This document shows, in pieces, positions 9,007 through 17,978 of a stretch of 64,000 nucleotides of DNA. Source of the stretch: Rhizobiaceae bacterium (GTDB taxonomy: Bacteria > Pseudomonadota > Alphaproteobacteria > Rhizobiales > Rhizobiaceae); contig JABABQ010000050.1 of NCBI GenBank assembly GCA_014238155.1, positions 62,001 to 126,000 on the forward strand. Direction: 5' to 3'. How positions within the stretch are numbered: position 1 is the stretch's first letter; every line of letters starts with the position of its first letter. The notes below the pieces were generated by a model. It saw only the letters and a list, made by a program, of their open reading frames with translations, was not told the origin of the DNA and did no database searches. Position numbers and translations under genes: made by a program.

Positions 9007-9539
9007 AGCTTCCCCTGCGTGCCGGCCTGTATAAAATTGCCCTGACCCTTCTGGCTGGATGGTTTGCAACCGTCGCAAATGCACAGGTCTCCGGTCAGGC
9101 ATTTGAAGGTTTCCGTAGCAACAACAAGGACCCAGTGGAGATCGTAGCTGACCGGCTGGAAGTTTTCGACGCGCAGGCAAAAGCCATATTTGAGGGCAAC
9201 GTCAAGGTGCGCCAGGGGACCAGCCTGATTACCACCAGTCGTCTGGAAGTGAAATATCTGAAGGGCAGCAAGGGTGGTCAAAATGATATTGAAAAACTCA
9301 CCATGACCGGCGGTCTGATTGCGACTTCAAAGGAAAACACCGTAACCGCCGAAAATGGTGTCTATCAGGTGCAAACGGAAGATATTGTATTAACCGGCAA
9401 TGTGGTGATCAGTCAGGGAGCAAATGTGGCAAGTGGGTGCAAACTGATCGCCAATTTGAAGACCAATCAAGCCAAATTGGAAGCCTGCGCAGGGGGCGGC
9501 CGTGTCAAATCAATCTTCACACCAGGCACCAAGCCTTAA
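9003..9539 (+). CDS. lptA: LPS transport periplasmic protein LptA (OstA-like)
   Basis: Periplasmic bridge protein of the LPS transport machinery, 178 residues. A Sec signal peptide covers about residues 1-27 (hydrophobic ALTLLAGWFATVANA, cleavage after AxA), followed by the OstA domain with DPVEIVADRLEVFDAQAKA and repeated beta-strand segments such as AIFEGNVKV and IVLTGNVVI. It overlaps lptC by four bases and is followed by lptB, so the three are probably one operon. Confidence 0.93.
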   Translation: MKLPLRAGLYKIALTLLAGWFATVANAQVSGQAFEGFRSNNKDPVEIVADRLEVFDAQAKAIFEGNVKVRQGTSLITTSRLEVKYLKGSKGGQNDIEKLTMTGGLIATSKENTVTAENGVYQVQTEDIVLTGNVVISQGANVASGCKLIANLKTNQAKLEACAGGGRVKSIFTPGTKP

Positions 9540-9575
9540 CTTCCAATCACTTGTAATCTGAATCGGCAGCACGGC

Positions 9576-10418
9576 TTGAAATTACCTCAATTTCTTTCAA
9601 AAACCCAAGAGCACGATCAAAATATCGAAGCATCGCTGGCAGCTCCCGCGATTGTTCCACCGTCCGGACAAACTTCAAGTCAACCGAGATCTCGCGAAGG
9701 CGTGTTGTTGGCGCACGGGCTGATGAAGACCTACAAACAACGCACCGTGGTCGACGGCGCCAGTCTGGGTGTGCGGCGGGGTGAATCCGTCGGCTTGCTG
9801 GGTCCAAATGGTGCCGGCAAGACAACCTGTTTTTATATGATCACCGGTCTGGTGAGGCCTGATGCGGGAACCATCGTGCTGGACGGTCATGATGTGACAC
9901 GCATGCCGATGTATCGCCGGGCCCGACTGGGCATTGGTTACTTACCCCAGGAGGCTTCTATCTTTCGCGGCCTGTCGGTGGAAAATAATATCAAAGCGGT
10001 GCTCGAAGTCGTCGAAAAGAGCAAGAAGGAAAGACAACACCAACTTGATTCCCTGCTGGATGAATTCAAGATCGCTCATTTGAGAAAAGCTCCGTCCATT
10101 GCGCTGTCTGGTGGTGAACGACGGCGTCTGGAAATTGCCCGGGCATTGGCGTCACGCCCGGCTTTTATGCTGCTGGATGAACCGTTTGCCGGAGTTGATC
10201 CGATTGCCGTAGGTGACATTCAGGAATTGGTTCGCCATTTAACACGCCGTGGAATTGGAGTGCTGATCACCGATCACAATGTCCGCGAAACACTTGGTCT
10301 TATCGACCGAGCCTATATTATTGCCTCTGGTCAGGTCCTGACCCATGGCCAACCGCAAGAGATTGTTAATAATCCTGACGTTCGGCGGCTGTATCTGGGT
10401 GAACAATTTACACTTTAG
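9576..10418 (+). CDS. lptB: LPS export ABC transporter ATPase LptB
   Basis: Cytoplasmic ATPase that powers LPS extraction through LptF/LptG. Walker A GPNGAGKT (76-83), Q-loop GYLPQE, signature LSGGE (177-181), Walker B MLLDEP (198-203) and the switch His in ITDHNV are all present. The open frame starts with a TTG at 9576 and gives a roughly 40-residue N-terminal extension ahead of the ATPase domain; a GTG/TTG pair near 9702 preceded by GAAGG would give a protein closer to the E. coli length (241), so the start is uncertain. Neighbours lptC, lptA and rpoN support the call. Confidence 0.95.
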   Translation: MKLPQFLSKTQEHDQNIEASLAAPAIVPPSGQTSSQPRSREGVLLAHGLMKTYKQRTVVDGASLGVRRGESVGLLGPNGAGKTTCFYMITGLVRPDAGTIVLDGHDVTRMPMYRRARLGIGYLPQEASIFRGLSVENNIKAVLEVVEKSKKERQHQLDSLLDEFKIAHLRKAPSIALSGGERRRLEIARALASRPAFMLLDEPFAGVDPIAVGDIQELVRHLTRRGIGVLITDHNVRETLGLIDRAYIIASGQVLTHGQPQEIVNNPDVRRLYLGEQFTL

Positions 10419-10551
10419 TCGCTTCATCTTGCTATCAAATCACCAGATGAACTAACTTGGCATGAAAATTGCCTTGAGCAGTTTTCAGCTCACAGAAAAT
10501 GAATGCCCGGAAATTCCGGTTTCGAAGTGCAGGATTGGTGAAAAAGTAGAC

Positions 10552-12117
10552 ATGGCGTTTGCCCAAAAATTGACAATGCGTCAGGGCCAGAACCTGGTGA
10601 TGACGCCACAGCTGAGTCAGTCGATCAAGCTGCTGGCCCTGTCAAATATTGAGCTGGCGGCTTTCGTTGAAGATGAAATGGAGCGAAACCCATTTCTCGA
10701 AATAAAACCACAGGAGCCGGGTGAAGATCGAAATGCTACCGATCATTCAATGGAGTCTGCTGTTCCCAGCGATCTGACGGGCCAAACAGAGCTGGAAACC
10801 AGCGCTAAATCGCTGAGTGAGAATCTCGGCACAAGCATCGAAAACGTCTATCCTGACGAACAGGACTACCGCAATCGCACCAAGGACAATGCCAAGTCCA
10901 AAGAAGAATATGACAGCCGGATTTCAAGCGGTGGATTGCAGGTTTCCGGCAACGCGTCGGCCCACGATCAGTCCGTCGCTGATTATACAGCAGCCCACGA
11001 AACACTGCGCGACAAACTGGTCGGCCAACTTGCGATTTCGGCAGCATCCGTAACGATAATCATGATTGCCACCGACATCATCGACAATCTCGACGATGCC
11101 GGATATTTGCGAACCGATCTGGAGGCCATTGCATCACGGCTTGGCTGTACCGAGCAGGAATGCGAGGACGCTCTTCAGCTTGTCCAGGGGCTTGAACCAG
11201 TTGGTGTTGGCGCCCGTAATCTGGAGGAGTGCCTCAGCCTGCAGTTGAAAGACAAGAACCGGCTGGATCCGGCAATGACCATTGTGTTGGAAAATCTGGA
11301 TCTGCTGGCCAAACGAGATTTTGCAACATTGCGCAGCCTCAGCAATCTCGACATGGAAGACCTGGGTGATATTCTTTTGGAAATACAATCACTTGACCCA
11401 AAACCTGGGACGATTTTTGAAAGCACGCCTGTGCAACACATTGTGCCTGATGTATTCGTTCGGGAAAGCAATGATGGGTCGTGGCAGATTGAATTAAACA
11501 GCGATACCCTGCCCCGTGTTCTGGTCAACAATTCATATGTGACTGAAATTGGTGGCAAATTGAGCAATCCGCAGGAAAAGGACTTTCTCAGCGAATGTAT
11601 GCAGACTGCCAACTGGCTGACCAAAAGCCTCGATCAGCGTGCCCAGACCATTCTCAAAGTGGCGCGCGAAATCGTTAAACAGCAAGATGCATTTCTGGTT
11701 CACGGAGTTCGACACTTGCGGCCGCTGACACTGAAAATGGTGGCCGATGAGATCGAGATGCACGAATCATCCGTCAGCCGGGTAACATCCAATAAGTACA
11801 TGTTGACCCCGCGCGGCCTGTTTGAGTTGAAATATTTTTTCACCACAAGCTTGGGAAATGCCAGTGGCGGTGAAAGTCATTCTTCAGAAGCCGTGCGTGA
11901 TCGCATCAAATCTCTGATTGATACCGAAACAGCAAAAACGGTCCTCAGCGATGACGCGATTGTCGATGCGTTGAAGTCACAAGGCATTGAAATTGCCCGC
12001 CGCACGGTCGCAAAATACCGCGATGTCATGCAAATCCCCTCATCCGTTCAACGACGCCGTGAAAAGCGGGCTTTTGAAGCTAAAAGCAATTCCAGCTCAG
12101 TTGAACTCACGCATTGA
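10552..12117 (+). CDS. rpoN: RNA polymerase sigma-54 factor
   Basis: Alternative sigma factor needing AAA+ enhancer-binding activators. Region I (LTMRQGQNLVMTPQLSQSI, then LLALSNIEL) is at the N-terminus; the acidic, variable region II follows; the RpoN box ARRTVAKYR that contacts the -24 element is at about 482-490 of 521 residues. The frame is open back to 10462, but the ATG at 10552 gives the conserved N-terminus. It sits between lptB and hpf in the order found across proteobacteria. Confidence 0.97.
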   Translation: MAFAQKLTMRQGQNLVMTPQLSQSIKLLALSNIELAAFVEDEMERNPFLEIKPQEPGEDRNATDHSMESAVPSDLTGQTELETSAKSLSENLGTSIENVYPDEQDYRNRTKDNAKSKEEYDSRISSGGLQVSGNASAHDQSVADYTAAHETLRDKLVGQLAISAASVTIIMIATDIIDNLDDAGYLRTDLEAIASRLGCTEQECEDALQLVQGLEPVGVGARNLEECLSLQLKDKNRLDPAMTIVLENLDLLAKRDFATLRSLSNLDMEDLGDILLEIQSLDPKPGTIFESTPVQHIVPDVFVRESNDGSWQIELNSDTLPRVLVNNSYVTEIGGKLSNPQEKDFLSECMQTANWLTKSLDQRAQTILKVAREIVKQQDAFLVHGVRHLRPLTLKMVADEIEMHESSVSRVTSNKYMLTPRGLFELKYFFTTSLGNASGGESHSSEAVRDRIKSLIDTETAKTVLSDDAIVDALKSQGIEIARRTVAKYRDVMQIPSSVQRRREKRAFEAKSNSSSVELTH

Positions 12118-12329
12118 CATTTGGCGAGAGGCGCAATACGACCGCCATCAAATAAAAACCGGCCTGCATAGTCTGGTTTCGCATCGTGCAAAAACTTTAT
12201 TGTCAAGCTTCCATCGCGCATAAACAAAGTTGTAAACTCCCCTGGCGAAATGATTTCATTCGCTTGTTGCCATTCATGACCATCGGGACACGTCGCAAGA
12301 CCTGGCCTCGAAACCAAGGATAAACCACT

Positions 12330-12902
12330 ATGTCTCTTCGAATTTCAGGCAAACACATGGATATTGGTGATAGTCTGAAGAGCAAAATCGAAGATCGCAT
12401 CGGCGACGCTGTGGATAAATATTTCGGCCATGGTTTCAACGGTCATGTGAACATGGAGAAACAGGGCGCATTCTTTCACTGCGATTGCCTGCTGAATCTT
12501 GATTCCGGCATCAGTCTGCAAACCAGCGCCCGTGAGCCCGACGCCCATGCCAGTTTTGAAAAGGCAGCTGAGCGCATTGAGAAACGTCTGCGCCGTTATA
12601 AACGTAAACTTAAAGACCATCATGCCGGAAGCAGTGCCCAGGATCAGTCCAACGCCGCCTATTCGGTCATGTCCACCCCCGACGATGACGAGGAAATCAC
12701 CGAGGATTTCGCGCCGCTGGTGGTTGCTGAAAGTTCAATTTCTGTTCGCACACAAACCGTTGCAATGGCCGTAATGCAGCTGGAACTGATGGACCAGCCG
12801 GTCAACGTTTTCAAAAATGCCGCCAATGGTGAGGTTAACGTCGTATATCGCCGCGTCGATGGAAACATCGGGTGGGTCGATCCTTCGGCCACCAAAGAGT
12901 AA
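12330..12902 (+). CDS. hpf: Long-form ribosome hibernation promoting factor
   Basis: A 190-residue long-form HPF/RaiA-type protein. The N-terminal domain (about 1-110; MSLRISGKHMDIGDSLK, then KAAERIEKRLRRYKRKLKDH) binds the 30S decoding region; the C-terminal domain (about 130-190; VVAESSISVRTQTVAMAVMQ, then VVYRRVDGNIGWVDP) drives 100S dimer formation in long-form proteins. It lies about 210 bp downstream of rpoN and just ahead of ptsN, a conserved neighbourhood in which stationary-phase and nitrogen-PTS functions are grouped. Confidence 0.95.
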   Translation: MSLRISGKHMDIGDSLKSKIEDRIGDAVDKYFGHGFNGHVNMEKQGAFFHCDCLLNLDSGISLQTSAREPDAHASFEKAAERIEKRLRRYKRKLKDHHAGSSAQDQSNAAYSVMSTPDDDEEITEDFAPLVVAESSISVRTQTVAMAVMQLELMDQPVNVFKNAANGEVNVVYRRVDGNIGWVDPSATKE

Positions 12903-12960
12903 GCAAGAGTAACTATAGAACAAATCGGGCCGGCCATTTGTGGTCGGGACGGGATACATC

Positions 12961-13425
12961 ATGGATATCAACGAAATTATCATTCCTGAGCGGGTTCTTG
13001 CCAACCTCAAACCCAGTTCCAAAAAGCAGTTGCTGCAGGAATTGGCAAATGTTGCTGCGGAAGAAACCGGAATTGAATCTCAGGCGATATTTGAAACGCT
13101 GCTTGAACGAGAAAAACTAGGCTCAACCGGTGTTGGCAATGGCGTGGCAATTCCCCACGCCAAATTGCCCGGAATGGGCGGCATTGTTGGTGTATTTGCC
13201 CATCTTGGCAAACCGGTGATGTTCGAAGCCGTTGACGATCAACCGGTCGATATCGTTTTCATGCTGCTGGCGCCAGAAGGTTCTGGCGCTGACCATCTCA
13301 AAGCACTGTCACGTATCGCTCGGATGTTGCGCAATCAGTCAACACTGGCCGGCATTAGAAGTTCAACGGATCCGGATGCCATTTTCAGCTTGCTTACCTC
13401 ATTTGATAACGCCAACGCTGCTTAA
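12961..13425 (+). CDS. ptsN: PTS IIA-like nitrogen-regulatory protein (EIIA-Ntr)
   Basis: A 154-residue phosphocarrier with the EIIA fructose/mannitol fold. The phosphorylated residue is expected at His66 in GVAIPHAKLPG. In the nitrogen PTS it receives phosphate from PtsP and NPr and acts as a regulator (potassium transport, stress) rather than a sugar importer. The start is the ATG at 12961, with GGGA upstream; the in-frame codon at 12940 lacks a site. It closes the rpoN-hpf-ptsN block and converges on the exopolysaccharide operon, with a short tandem repeat in the gap. Confidence 0.96.
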   Translation: MDINEIIIPERVLANLKPSSKKQLLQELANVAAEETGIESQAIFETLLEREKLGSTGVGNGVAIPHAKLPGMGGIVGVFAHLGKPVMFEAVDDQPVDIVFMLLAPEGSGADHLKALSRIARMLRNQSTLAGIRSSTDPDAIFSLLTSFDNANAA

Positions 13426-13453
13426 AACCGTTCGACAGTTGGTGCAGCACCGC

Positions 13454-13525
13454 GCGCCTCGCCGAATGCCTCGCTGCGCGCCTCTACGCGTTCCTCGCCG
13501 CTGTCCTCGCCGCGTTCCTCGCCGC
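13454..13525. repeat. 12-bp tandem repeat (three clean units plus degenerate ones)
   Basis: Between the convergent ptsN and TolC-like genes, the unit GTTCCTCGCCGC occurs at 13490-13501 and 13514-13525 with the near copy TGTCCTCGCCGC at 13502-13513. More decayed copies extend back to about 13454. The array is strongly G+C-rich and lies in the 102-bp intergenic gap, ending two bases before the stop of the TolC-like gene. Confidence 0.8.
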
Positions 13526-13527
13526 CG

Positions 13528-14913
13528 CTATTGACGAAATGTCAGTTTGGTATCCAGCCGGGTTGTATCGGAAAGTGTCGCATTCAGCGCCGCCAGTTCT
13601 GCCGTTAAGCGAACCACTTCAATACGACCTTTCAAATGTGCCGAAATCCTGTCGGGCCGGGCGCTCCCGGCCCCATCCGCGGCACTCTGTCGCGCGGCCG
13701 ACAAGGCGGAGCGAACCTTCGACCGCTGCAGTTGCAAACTCCCGACAACAATCTTGTTGATGCGGGCTGCCTCCAGCGAACGCCACAAAACCCCATTGTT
13801 GACTTCGTAGAGTGATGCCGCCCGCGCATCGCTGGCAATATCCTCAAGTTCAAACCGCTGGGGAGAATAGGCCCCCAATCGTACTGAGACCGCAATTTTC
13901 GCAGTCATTTCACCATCGTCGCTGATGGTAATATCGTCGCTGCCATCACCACGTTGAGCATAGCCAACACTGGCTTTGAATTTTAACGCATCGGCGCTGC
14001 GCATTTGGGATTCCAGTTGTTGAATGCGGGTTTCGGTTTCTTCCAAACGCCTGTCCAGATCGAAATAGGACTTGCCCTGTATCCGCCGAACGATCTGCCG
14101 TTTGTTAGCCTCCCCTTCGGCGCTTGCGGCTTCTGCCTCCAATTGCCGGATGGACTGCCGCAGCACGTTGGCGCGAAACACCGTCAGTTCACCATTATTC
14201 AATCCCGATGATATCGCCTGTTTGATCGAGGCAATTTCACCCCGGGCACGTTTCAGATAACCGGCTTTTGCCTGAAATCCGGCCTGATTGAGGGATTGAT
14301 TGGAAGTTACCAGCAATTGCGCCAATTTCGCTGCTGCATCGTTGCGCGCGCATTGCACCATCGCCAGTTGTTCCTTCAGATTAGCCCGGCGCAAATCAAG
14401 AAGATCATAGCTGGCGCCGATATTGATGTCCTGGTCGGAATTAACGCTGCCATTGATTGTTGGTGACCGAAGCAGAGTGGACTCAATGCCTGCATGGGCA
14501 AGAATCCGACGACAGGACGGAGAAATCGTATTCGATATGCGTTCAATTCTGGACTTACCCTGCCCCAGAACTGCATCCGACTTGCCTGTTGAACCGGTGA
14601 CAATGTCATCCTGACGAAGTTGAGAATACTTGTTATCAGGATTTGTCTTGTTTCTGATGGTAGGTGCGTATGCAGCCGTCGCCCTCACATTTGATGTCAG
14701 TGCAGGCTGTGCGTGGGTGTCGGGCGCTTTCGCGGTCGATCCGACTGCCACCTGCTGATGGTTTGGTGTGGCAGAAGTCAACGCAGCCAGAGGGTTCGCA
14801 AATTTGTGGGCCGTACAGCCGCTGCCAATCCCGGCGCATGCCAGCAACAGGCAAATTCGCAAGCCAATTGACATCCCAGAACCAGATCGTCCCTTTTCAA
14901 TATCATTCAACAT
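13528..14913 (-). CDS. TolC-like outer-membrane lipoprotein of the exopolysaccharide locus
   Basis: About 461 residues. The N-terminus has a hydrophobic signal (IGLRICLLLACAGIGSGC) ending in a lipobox-like Cys, then a low-complexity linker to about residue 130. The rest is long helical, Ala/Gln/Arg/Glu-rich sequence with coiled-coil character (for example RRLEETETRIQQLESQMRSA) broken by short beta-like stretches (LKFKASVGYAQ, MTAKIAVSVRLGAYSP), the pattern of TolC/OEP proteins. It is the last gene of a three-gene unit after the HlyD-like protein, as expected for the outer-membrane exit of a secretion complex. ATG 14913 is used (AGGG upstream); a later ATG at 14874 is possible. Function is inferred from pattern and context. 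Confidence 0.65.
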   Translation of the reverse strand: MLNDIEKGRSGSGMSIGLRICLLLACAGIGSGCTAHKFANPLAALTSATPNHQQVAVGSTAKAPDTHAQPALTSNVRATAAYAPTIRNKTNPDNKYSQLRQDDIVTGSTGKSDAVLGQGKSRIERISNTISPSCRRILAHAGIESTLLRSPTINGSVNSDQDINIGASYDLLDLRRANLKEQLAMVQCARNDAAAKLAQLLVTSNQSLNQAGFQAKAGYLKRARGEIASIKQAISSGLNNGELTVFRANVLRQSIRQLEAEAASAEGEANKRQIVRRIQGKSYFDLDRRLEETETRIQQLESQMRSADALKFKASVGYAQRGDGSDDITISDDGEMTAKIAVSVRLGAYSPQRFELEDIASDARAASLYEVNNGVLWRSLEAARINKIVVGSLQLQRSKVRSALSAARQSAADGAGSARPDRISAHLKGRIEVVRLTAELAALNATLSDTTRLDTKLTFRQ

Positions 14914-14950
14914 ATCGCCCTGCACCCACACTCACTCAAACTCAAAAAAA

Positions 14951-16705
14951 TCAAAACCATAATGGGGCCGAACCAGAATGCACGATTTCCACTTTACCAG
15001 ACTTGGCGTCCTCAAATTTGGCTTCGACAAAACTCCCGCGCATGGGTTTAGAGAACAGCGGATGCACCGACGCGGTTTCCCCGTCGATCGCCTTTCCAAC
15101 CGTTCCAACCCTGGAGCAGAAAAATATGTTCAATGCACACCCATAAAGCGGATCACCTGCCTGAACGCTATCTGCGTTGTCGTATGGCACGAACAACACG
15201 GTTACGGGTGCGATCATGGCCCTTGCAGCCGGAGTTTTTTCCAATGAATGCAGGTTTTTGGAAATGACCTCAAAGGAATGTTCCAACTGAGCACTTCTCA
15301 ATCCGGCGGACGCCAGGGCAGTGCGAGCGGCCGCTGTTTGCGCTTTTGTCTCAATGATTTGGCGGGCAAGATTGGCAAATTCAGCATTTGTCGGCAAAAC
15401 GTGTTTCAATTCCGGCCGGTCAATTTCAAGTTGCAGTGCATTGAGAAATTTCAAGCTGGTTTCGTGGCCCTGCACGGCCAGTTTCTTACTGGCGATTTCC
15501 CCGTCAACGACAACCAGGCGATGCATCGTTTCAAGAATCGACAATGTAGACTTGTTCAGCTCATCCTTGGTAATCAACCGTTTGGCATAGGCCCTCTTCA
15601 GGTCTCTTGAAAAGTTCTTCTTTCCCGAAAACTTGTCGAAATCATCAACGATCTTGTTCAATCGTGCTATCTGGTTGAGCAGTTCATCGCGTTGGCCCGT
15701 TTCCGCCTTGATCTCCTGCGCTAGCGTACGCCGGGTCAGCAACAGCCGCAGCTCGCCGTCGCGCTCAGCCCGCCTGGCAATTTCCAATTCGGCGGTTACA
15801 GAAGTCAGATCCTGATGCAAATCATTGCGCCGCAGATTCAGCGAGGACAAATCCCTCTCGACTTTTTCCACCAGCACATGGCCACGCGACAATTCAAATG
15901 GCATCGACCAGTTGTCATTGGACAGGAAGAAAATGATCATTGCCCCATAAGCCACAAAGGTCAGGAACAGAGCGGAAAGCAATACGATCGCCAGCTTCTT
16001 GTAAATAAAACTGATCAGCGGAACAAATCTTCGCCAAATTCCCTTATCTATCGCATTCAACTTCGACAGACCGGGTGCGAGTTCGTTTTTCAACTGATCG
16101 TAATTTTCAGAAACCGACCACCAGTCAGACTTATCATCGCCTATGGTCGTCGGTTGAATGTCATGTGGTTGCGGTTGCGCCGCATCGTCGAGGTCGGATA
16201 GAGACGGTGCCAGTGGTGGAGAAGAATCATGCCCTGATTGATCGTCAGGACCCGTGTCTTTGGTGTCGGACTGGTTTTGCCCTGGCACCTCGGGCTGCGG
16301 AGCTGCAGCGACGATTGTCTTGACGATATCGATCGGCTGAACGGGCGCTACAAGTACTGTAGCAATCCCCCACACATCTTCGAAAACACCGGCATTTTGC
16401 TCATTTGCCAGAACTACAAGAGTGCCAAAGCTACCCAGCTTTGCCAGCCGCAGCACGTCTTCAGGGTCTCCCGCCTCCTGTTTGCGCAAATCAACCATCA
16501 CACAGTCAAATGGTCGCACCTTTGCTTGCGAAACAATGGCGTCACGAGCTGAATCTATCTGCGCTACATGCTCGCTACGAACCGCTTCCACTTTGCGTTG
16601 AAACAATTGATTTGCGGTTTGCAGATCAGCACCAACAAACAATGTGTGCACCGGAGTCTCAATGGCACGGAAGAAGGCCAGATTATCTCTTTTGACAGCA
16701 CTCAT
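14951..16705 (-). CDS. Inner-membrane HlyD-like periplasmic adaptor with N-terminal pseudo-receiver domain
   Basis: 584 residues in four parts. Residues 19-135 alternate strands and helices like a response-regulator receiver; the Asp after strand 3 is kept (VMVDLR, Asp72), but the acidic pair after strand 1 is reduced to GAD (Asp27) and the usual Lys after strand 5 is Gln123, so phosphorylation is doubtful. A Pro/Asp/Gln-rich linker (about 138-200) leads to one membrane helix (about 238-261). Then come a long coiled coil (about 275-500) and a short beta-rich end with RGSFVEAKF, typical of HlyD/EmrA adaptors. The start is one base after the synthase stop (TGATATG), so translation is coupled. 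By analogy with Alg44 it may link a cytoplasmic signal to polymer synthesis; that is inference. Confidence 0.7.
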   Translation of the reverse strand: MSAVKRDNLAFFRAIETPVHTLFVGADLQTANQLFQRKVEAVRSEHVAQIDSARDAIVSQAKVRPFDCVMVDLRKQEAGDPEDVLRLAKLGSFGTLVVLANEQNAGVFEDVWGIATVLVAPVQPIDIVKTIVAAAPQPEVPGQNQSDTKDTGPDDQSGHDSSPPLAPSLSDLDDAAQPQPHDIQPTTIGDDKSDWWSVSENYDQLKNELAPGLSKLNAIDKGIWRRFVPLISFIYKKLAIVLLSALFLTFVAYGAMIIFFLSNDNWSMPFELSRGHVLVEKVERDLSSLNLRRNDLHQDLTSVTAELEIARRAERDGELRLLLTRRTLAQEIKAETGQRDELLNQIARLNKIVDDFDKFSGKKNFSRDLKRAYAKRLITKDELNKSTLSILETMHRLVVVDGEIASKKLAVQGHETSLKFLNALQLEIDRPELKHVLPTNAEFANLARQIIETKAQTAAARTALASAGLRSAQLEHSFEVISKNLHSLEKTPAARAMIAPVTVLFVPYDNADSVQAGDPLYGCALNIFFCSRVGTVGKAIDGETASVHPLFSKPMRGSFVEAKFEDAKSGKVEIVHSGSAPLWF

Positions 16706-16706
16706 A

Positions 16707-17978
16707 TCAGCCCCTCACCTGTTGGACCGGTTGGGCCGGTTGGGCTTGCGGTGCAGTCAGCACGTCGGCACCGTATTTGGAAGGTTTGCTACCGCCGCGG
16801 GTTTCCCACACGGTTGTACCCAGAGTGAAGAGACCGAGCGGGGTCATGGTCAGATAGACGACGGGAAATACCGCCGCCATGGCGATGAACCACAGACCCG
16901 AAGTTTGGGCGAATTCCGGCAGACTGTGCTTGCTGAATTCGTAGCAAACCGCAAAACAGGTCACCAAAGCTGCATGCCAAATCATTGGCAAAACAAACTG
17001 CAATTCCATTGACTTAGCCAACAGAAACACAGGGTAAAAGAACAGCAATGCCCCCATTGAGACGTAATGGATCAACACAAACAAGTTGAATTTGTACAGA
17101 TGAGGTACCGCCGTGATCAGATCGATCATGTTTGATCTGCGCCAGCGCAATTGCTGATTAAGATATGTGGCCATTGTTTTTGGCGCTTTGGTGAAACAGC
17201 GGGCCGAAAAACACAGCCGGGTTTTATATCCATGCTCGACAAGTTTTCGGGTCAAAAAGCGATCTTCGCCATACTTGACCTGATCTCCCAGAAAACTGCG
17301 GTTTTCCAGATGCGGGTCAACCGCCAGCAAAACATCCCGCTTATAGAGAGTCAGACATCCCGACAGGCACATGACATGGCTATAGGCATTTTCGACATTT
17401 TTCAAAAACTGATAACCGATCCAGTATTTTACTGCCTGCATTCGGGTCAGCCAGGTGTCCTTGGCATTGGATACAAAAACGCAGCCGCCCACAGCATCAG
17501 CACCGGTTGAATACATGTGGCGGGTCAGTTCACGCACGACGTTGGGTTCAACGATCACATCACTGTCGACCGACATTACCAAATCAACGTCCAGCTGTTG
17601 CACCGCATTCTTGATCCCCAGCCGCTTGCCCATATTGGCGGCGTTCTGGGTCAGATCCATCCAGGGGTATCGCGCACAGGCCTGTTGGAGATACTCATAA
17701 GTGTCATCGGTGGAAACGTCATCGATGAACAGGATTTTCAGCTTGTCGCGAGGATAATCCAGTTGCGCAAAAGACTCAGCGGTCTGTAATACGCTGTCCC
17801 CTTCACAATAGACCGGCACCACAATGCCCACGAGAGGCCATTCCGGCGGATCGCCATTGTAAGACTTTAGAGTGCGGCGGTCAGCCAGGCGCAGGATAGA
17901 CCCATAGACATATCTGTTCGTGAAAACGATCAGAATCAAAAGGCCAAAAAGCCATTCTATGGTAGCGATTGCCAACAT
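16707..17978 (-). CDS. Processive GT2 polysaccharide synthase
   Basis: Membrane glycosyltransferase family 2 enzyme (423 residues) of the hyaluronan/NodC/cellulose synthase type, making and exporting a beta-linked polymer from UDP-sugars. The GT-A motifs are in order: IDDVSTDD (Asp86/87), DSD (138-140), GED (237-239) and QxxRW (275-279). One N-terminal helix and about four C-terminal helices flank the catalytic domain; the C-terminus ends in a Gln/Pro/Ala-rich tail. The open frame reaches a TTG at 18026, but the ATG at 17978 has AGGG six to seven bases upstream. It is the first gene of the operon, divergent from a UDP-sugar dehydrogenase. The sugar it polymerises cannot be read from sequence. 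Confidence 0.85.
   Translation of the reverse strand: MLAIATIEWLFGLLILIVFTNRYVYGSILRLADRRTLKSYNGDPPEWPLVGIVVPVYCEGDSVLQTAESFAQLDYPRDKLKILFIDDVSTDDTYEYLQQACARYPWMDLTQNAANMGKRLGIKNAVQQLDVDLVMSVDSDVIVEPNVVRELTRHMYSTGADAVGGCVFVSNAKDTWLTRMQAVKYWIGYQFLKNVENAYSHVMCLSGCLTLYKRDVLLAVDPHLENRSFLGDQVKYGEDRFLTRKLVEHGYKTRLCFSARCFTKAPKTMATYLNQQLRWRRSNMIDLITAVPHLYKFNLFVLIHYVSMGALLFFYPVFLLAKSMELQFVLPMIWHAALVTCFAVCYEFSKHSLPEFAQTSGLWFIAMAAVFPVVYLTMTPLGLFTLGTTVWETRGGSKPSKYGADVLTAPQAQPAQPVQQVRG

Noticed and set aside
13454-13525. CRISPR-like array
   Set aside because: The 12-bp units are directly adjacent with no spacers; it is a tandem repeat.
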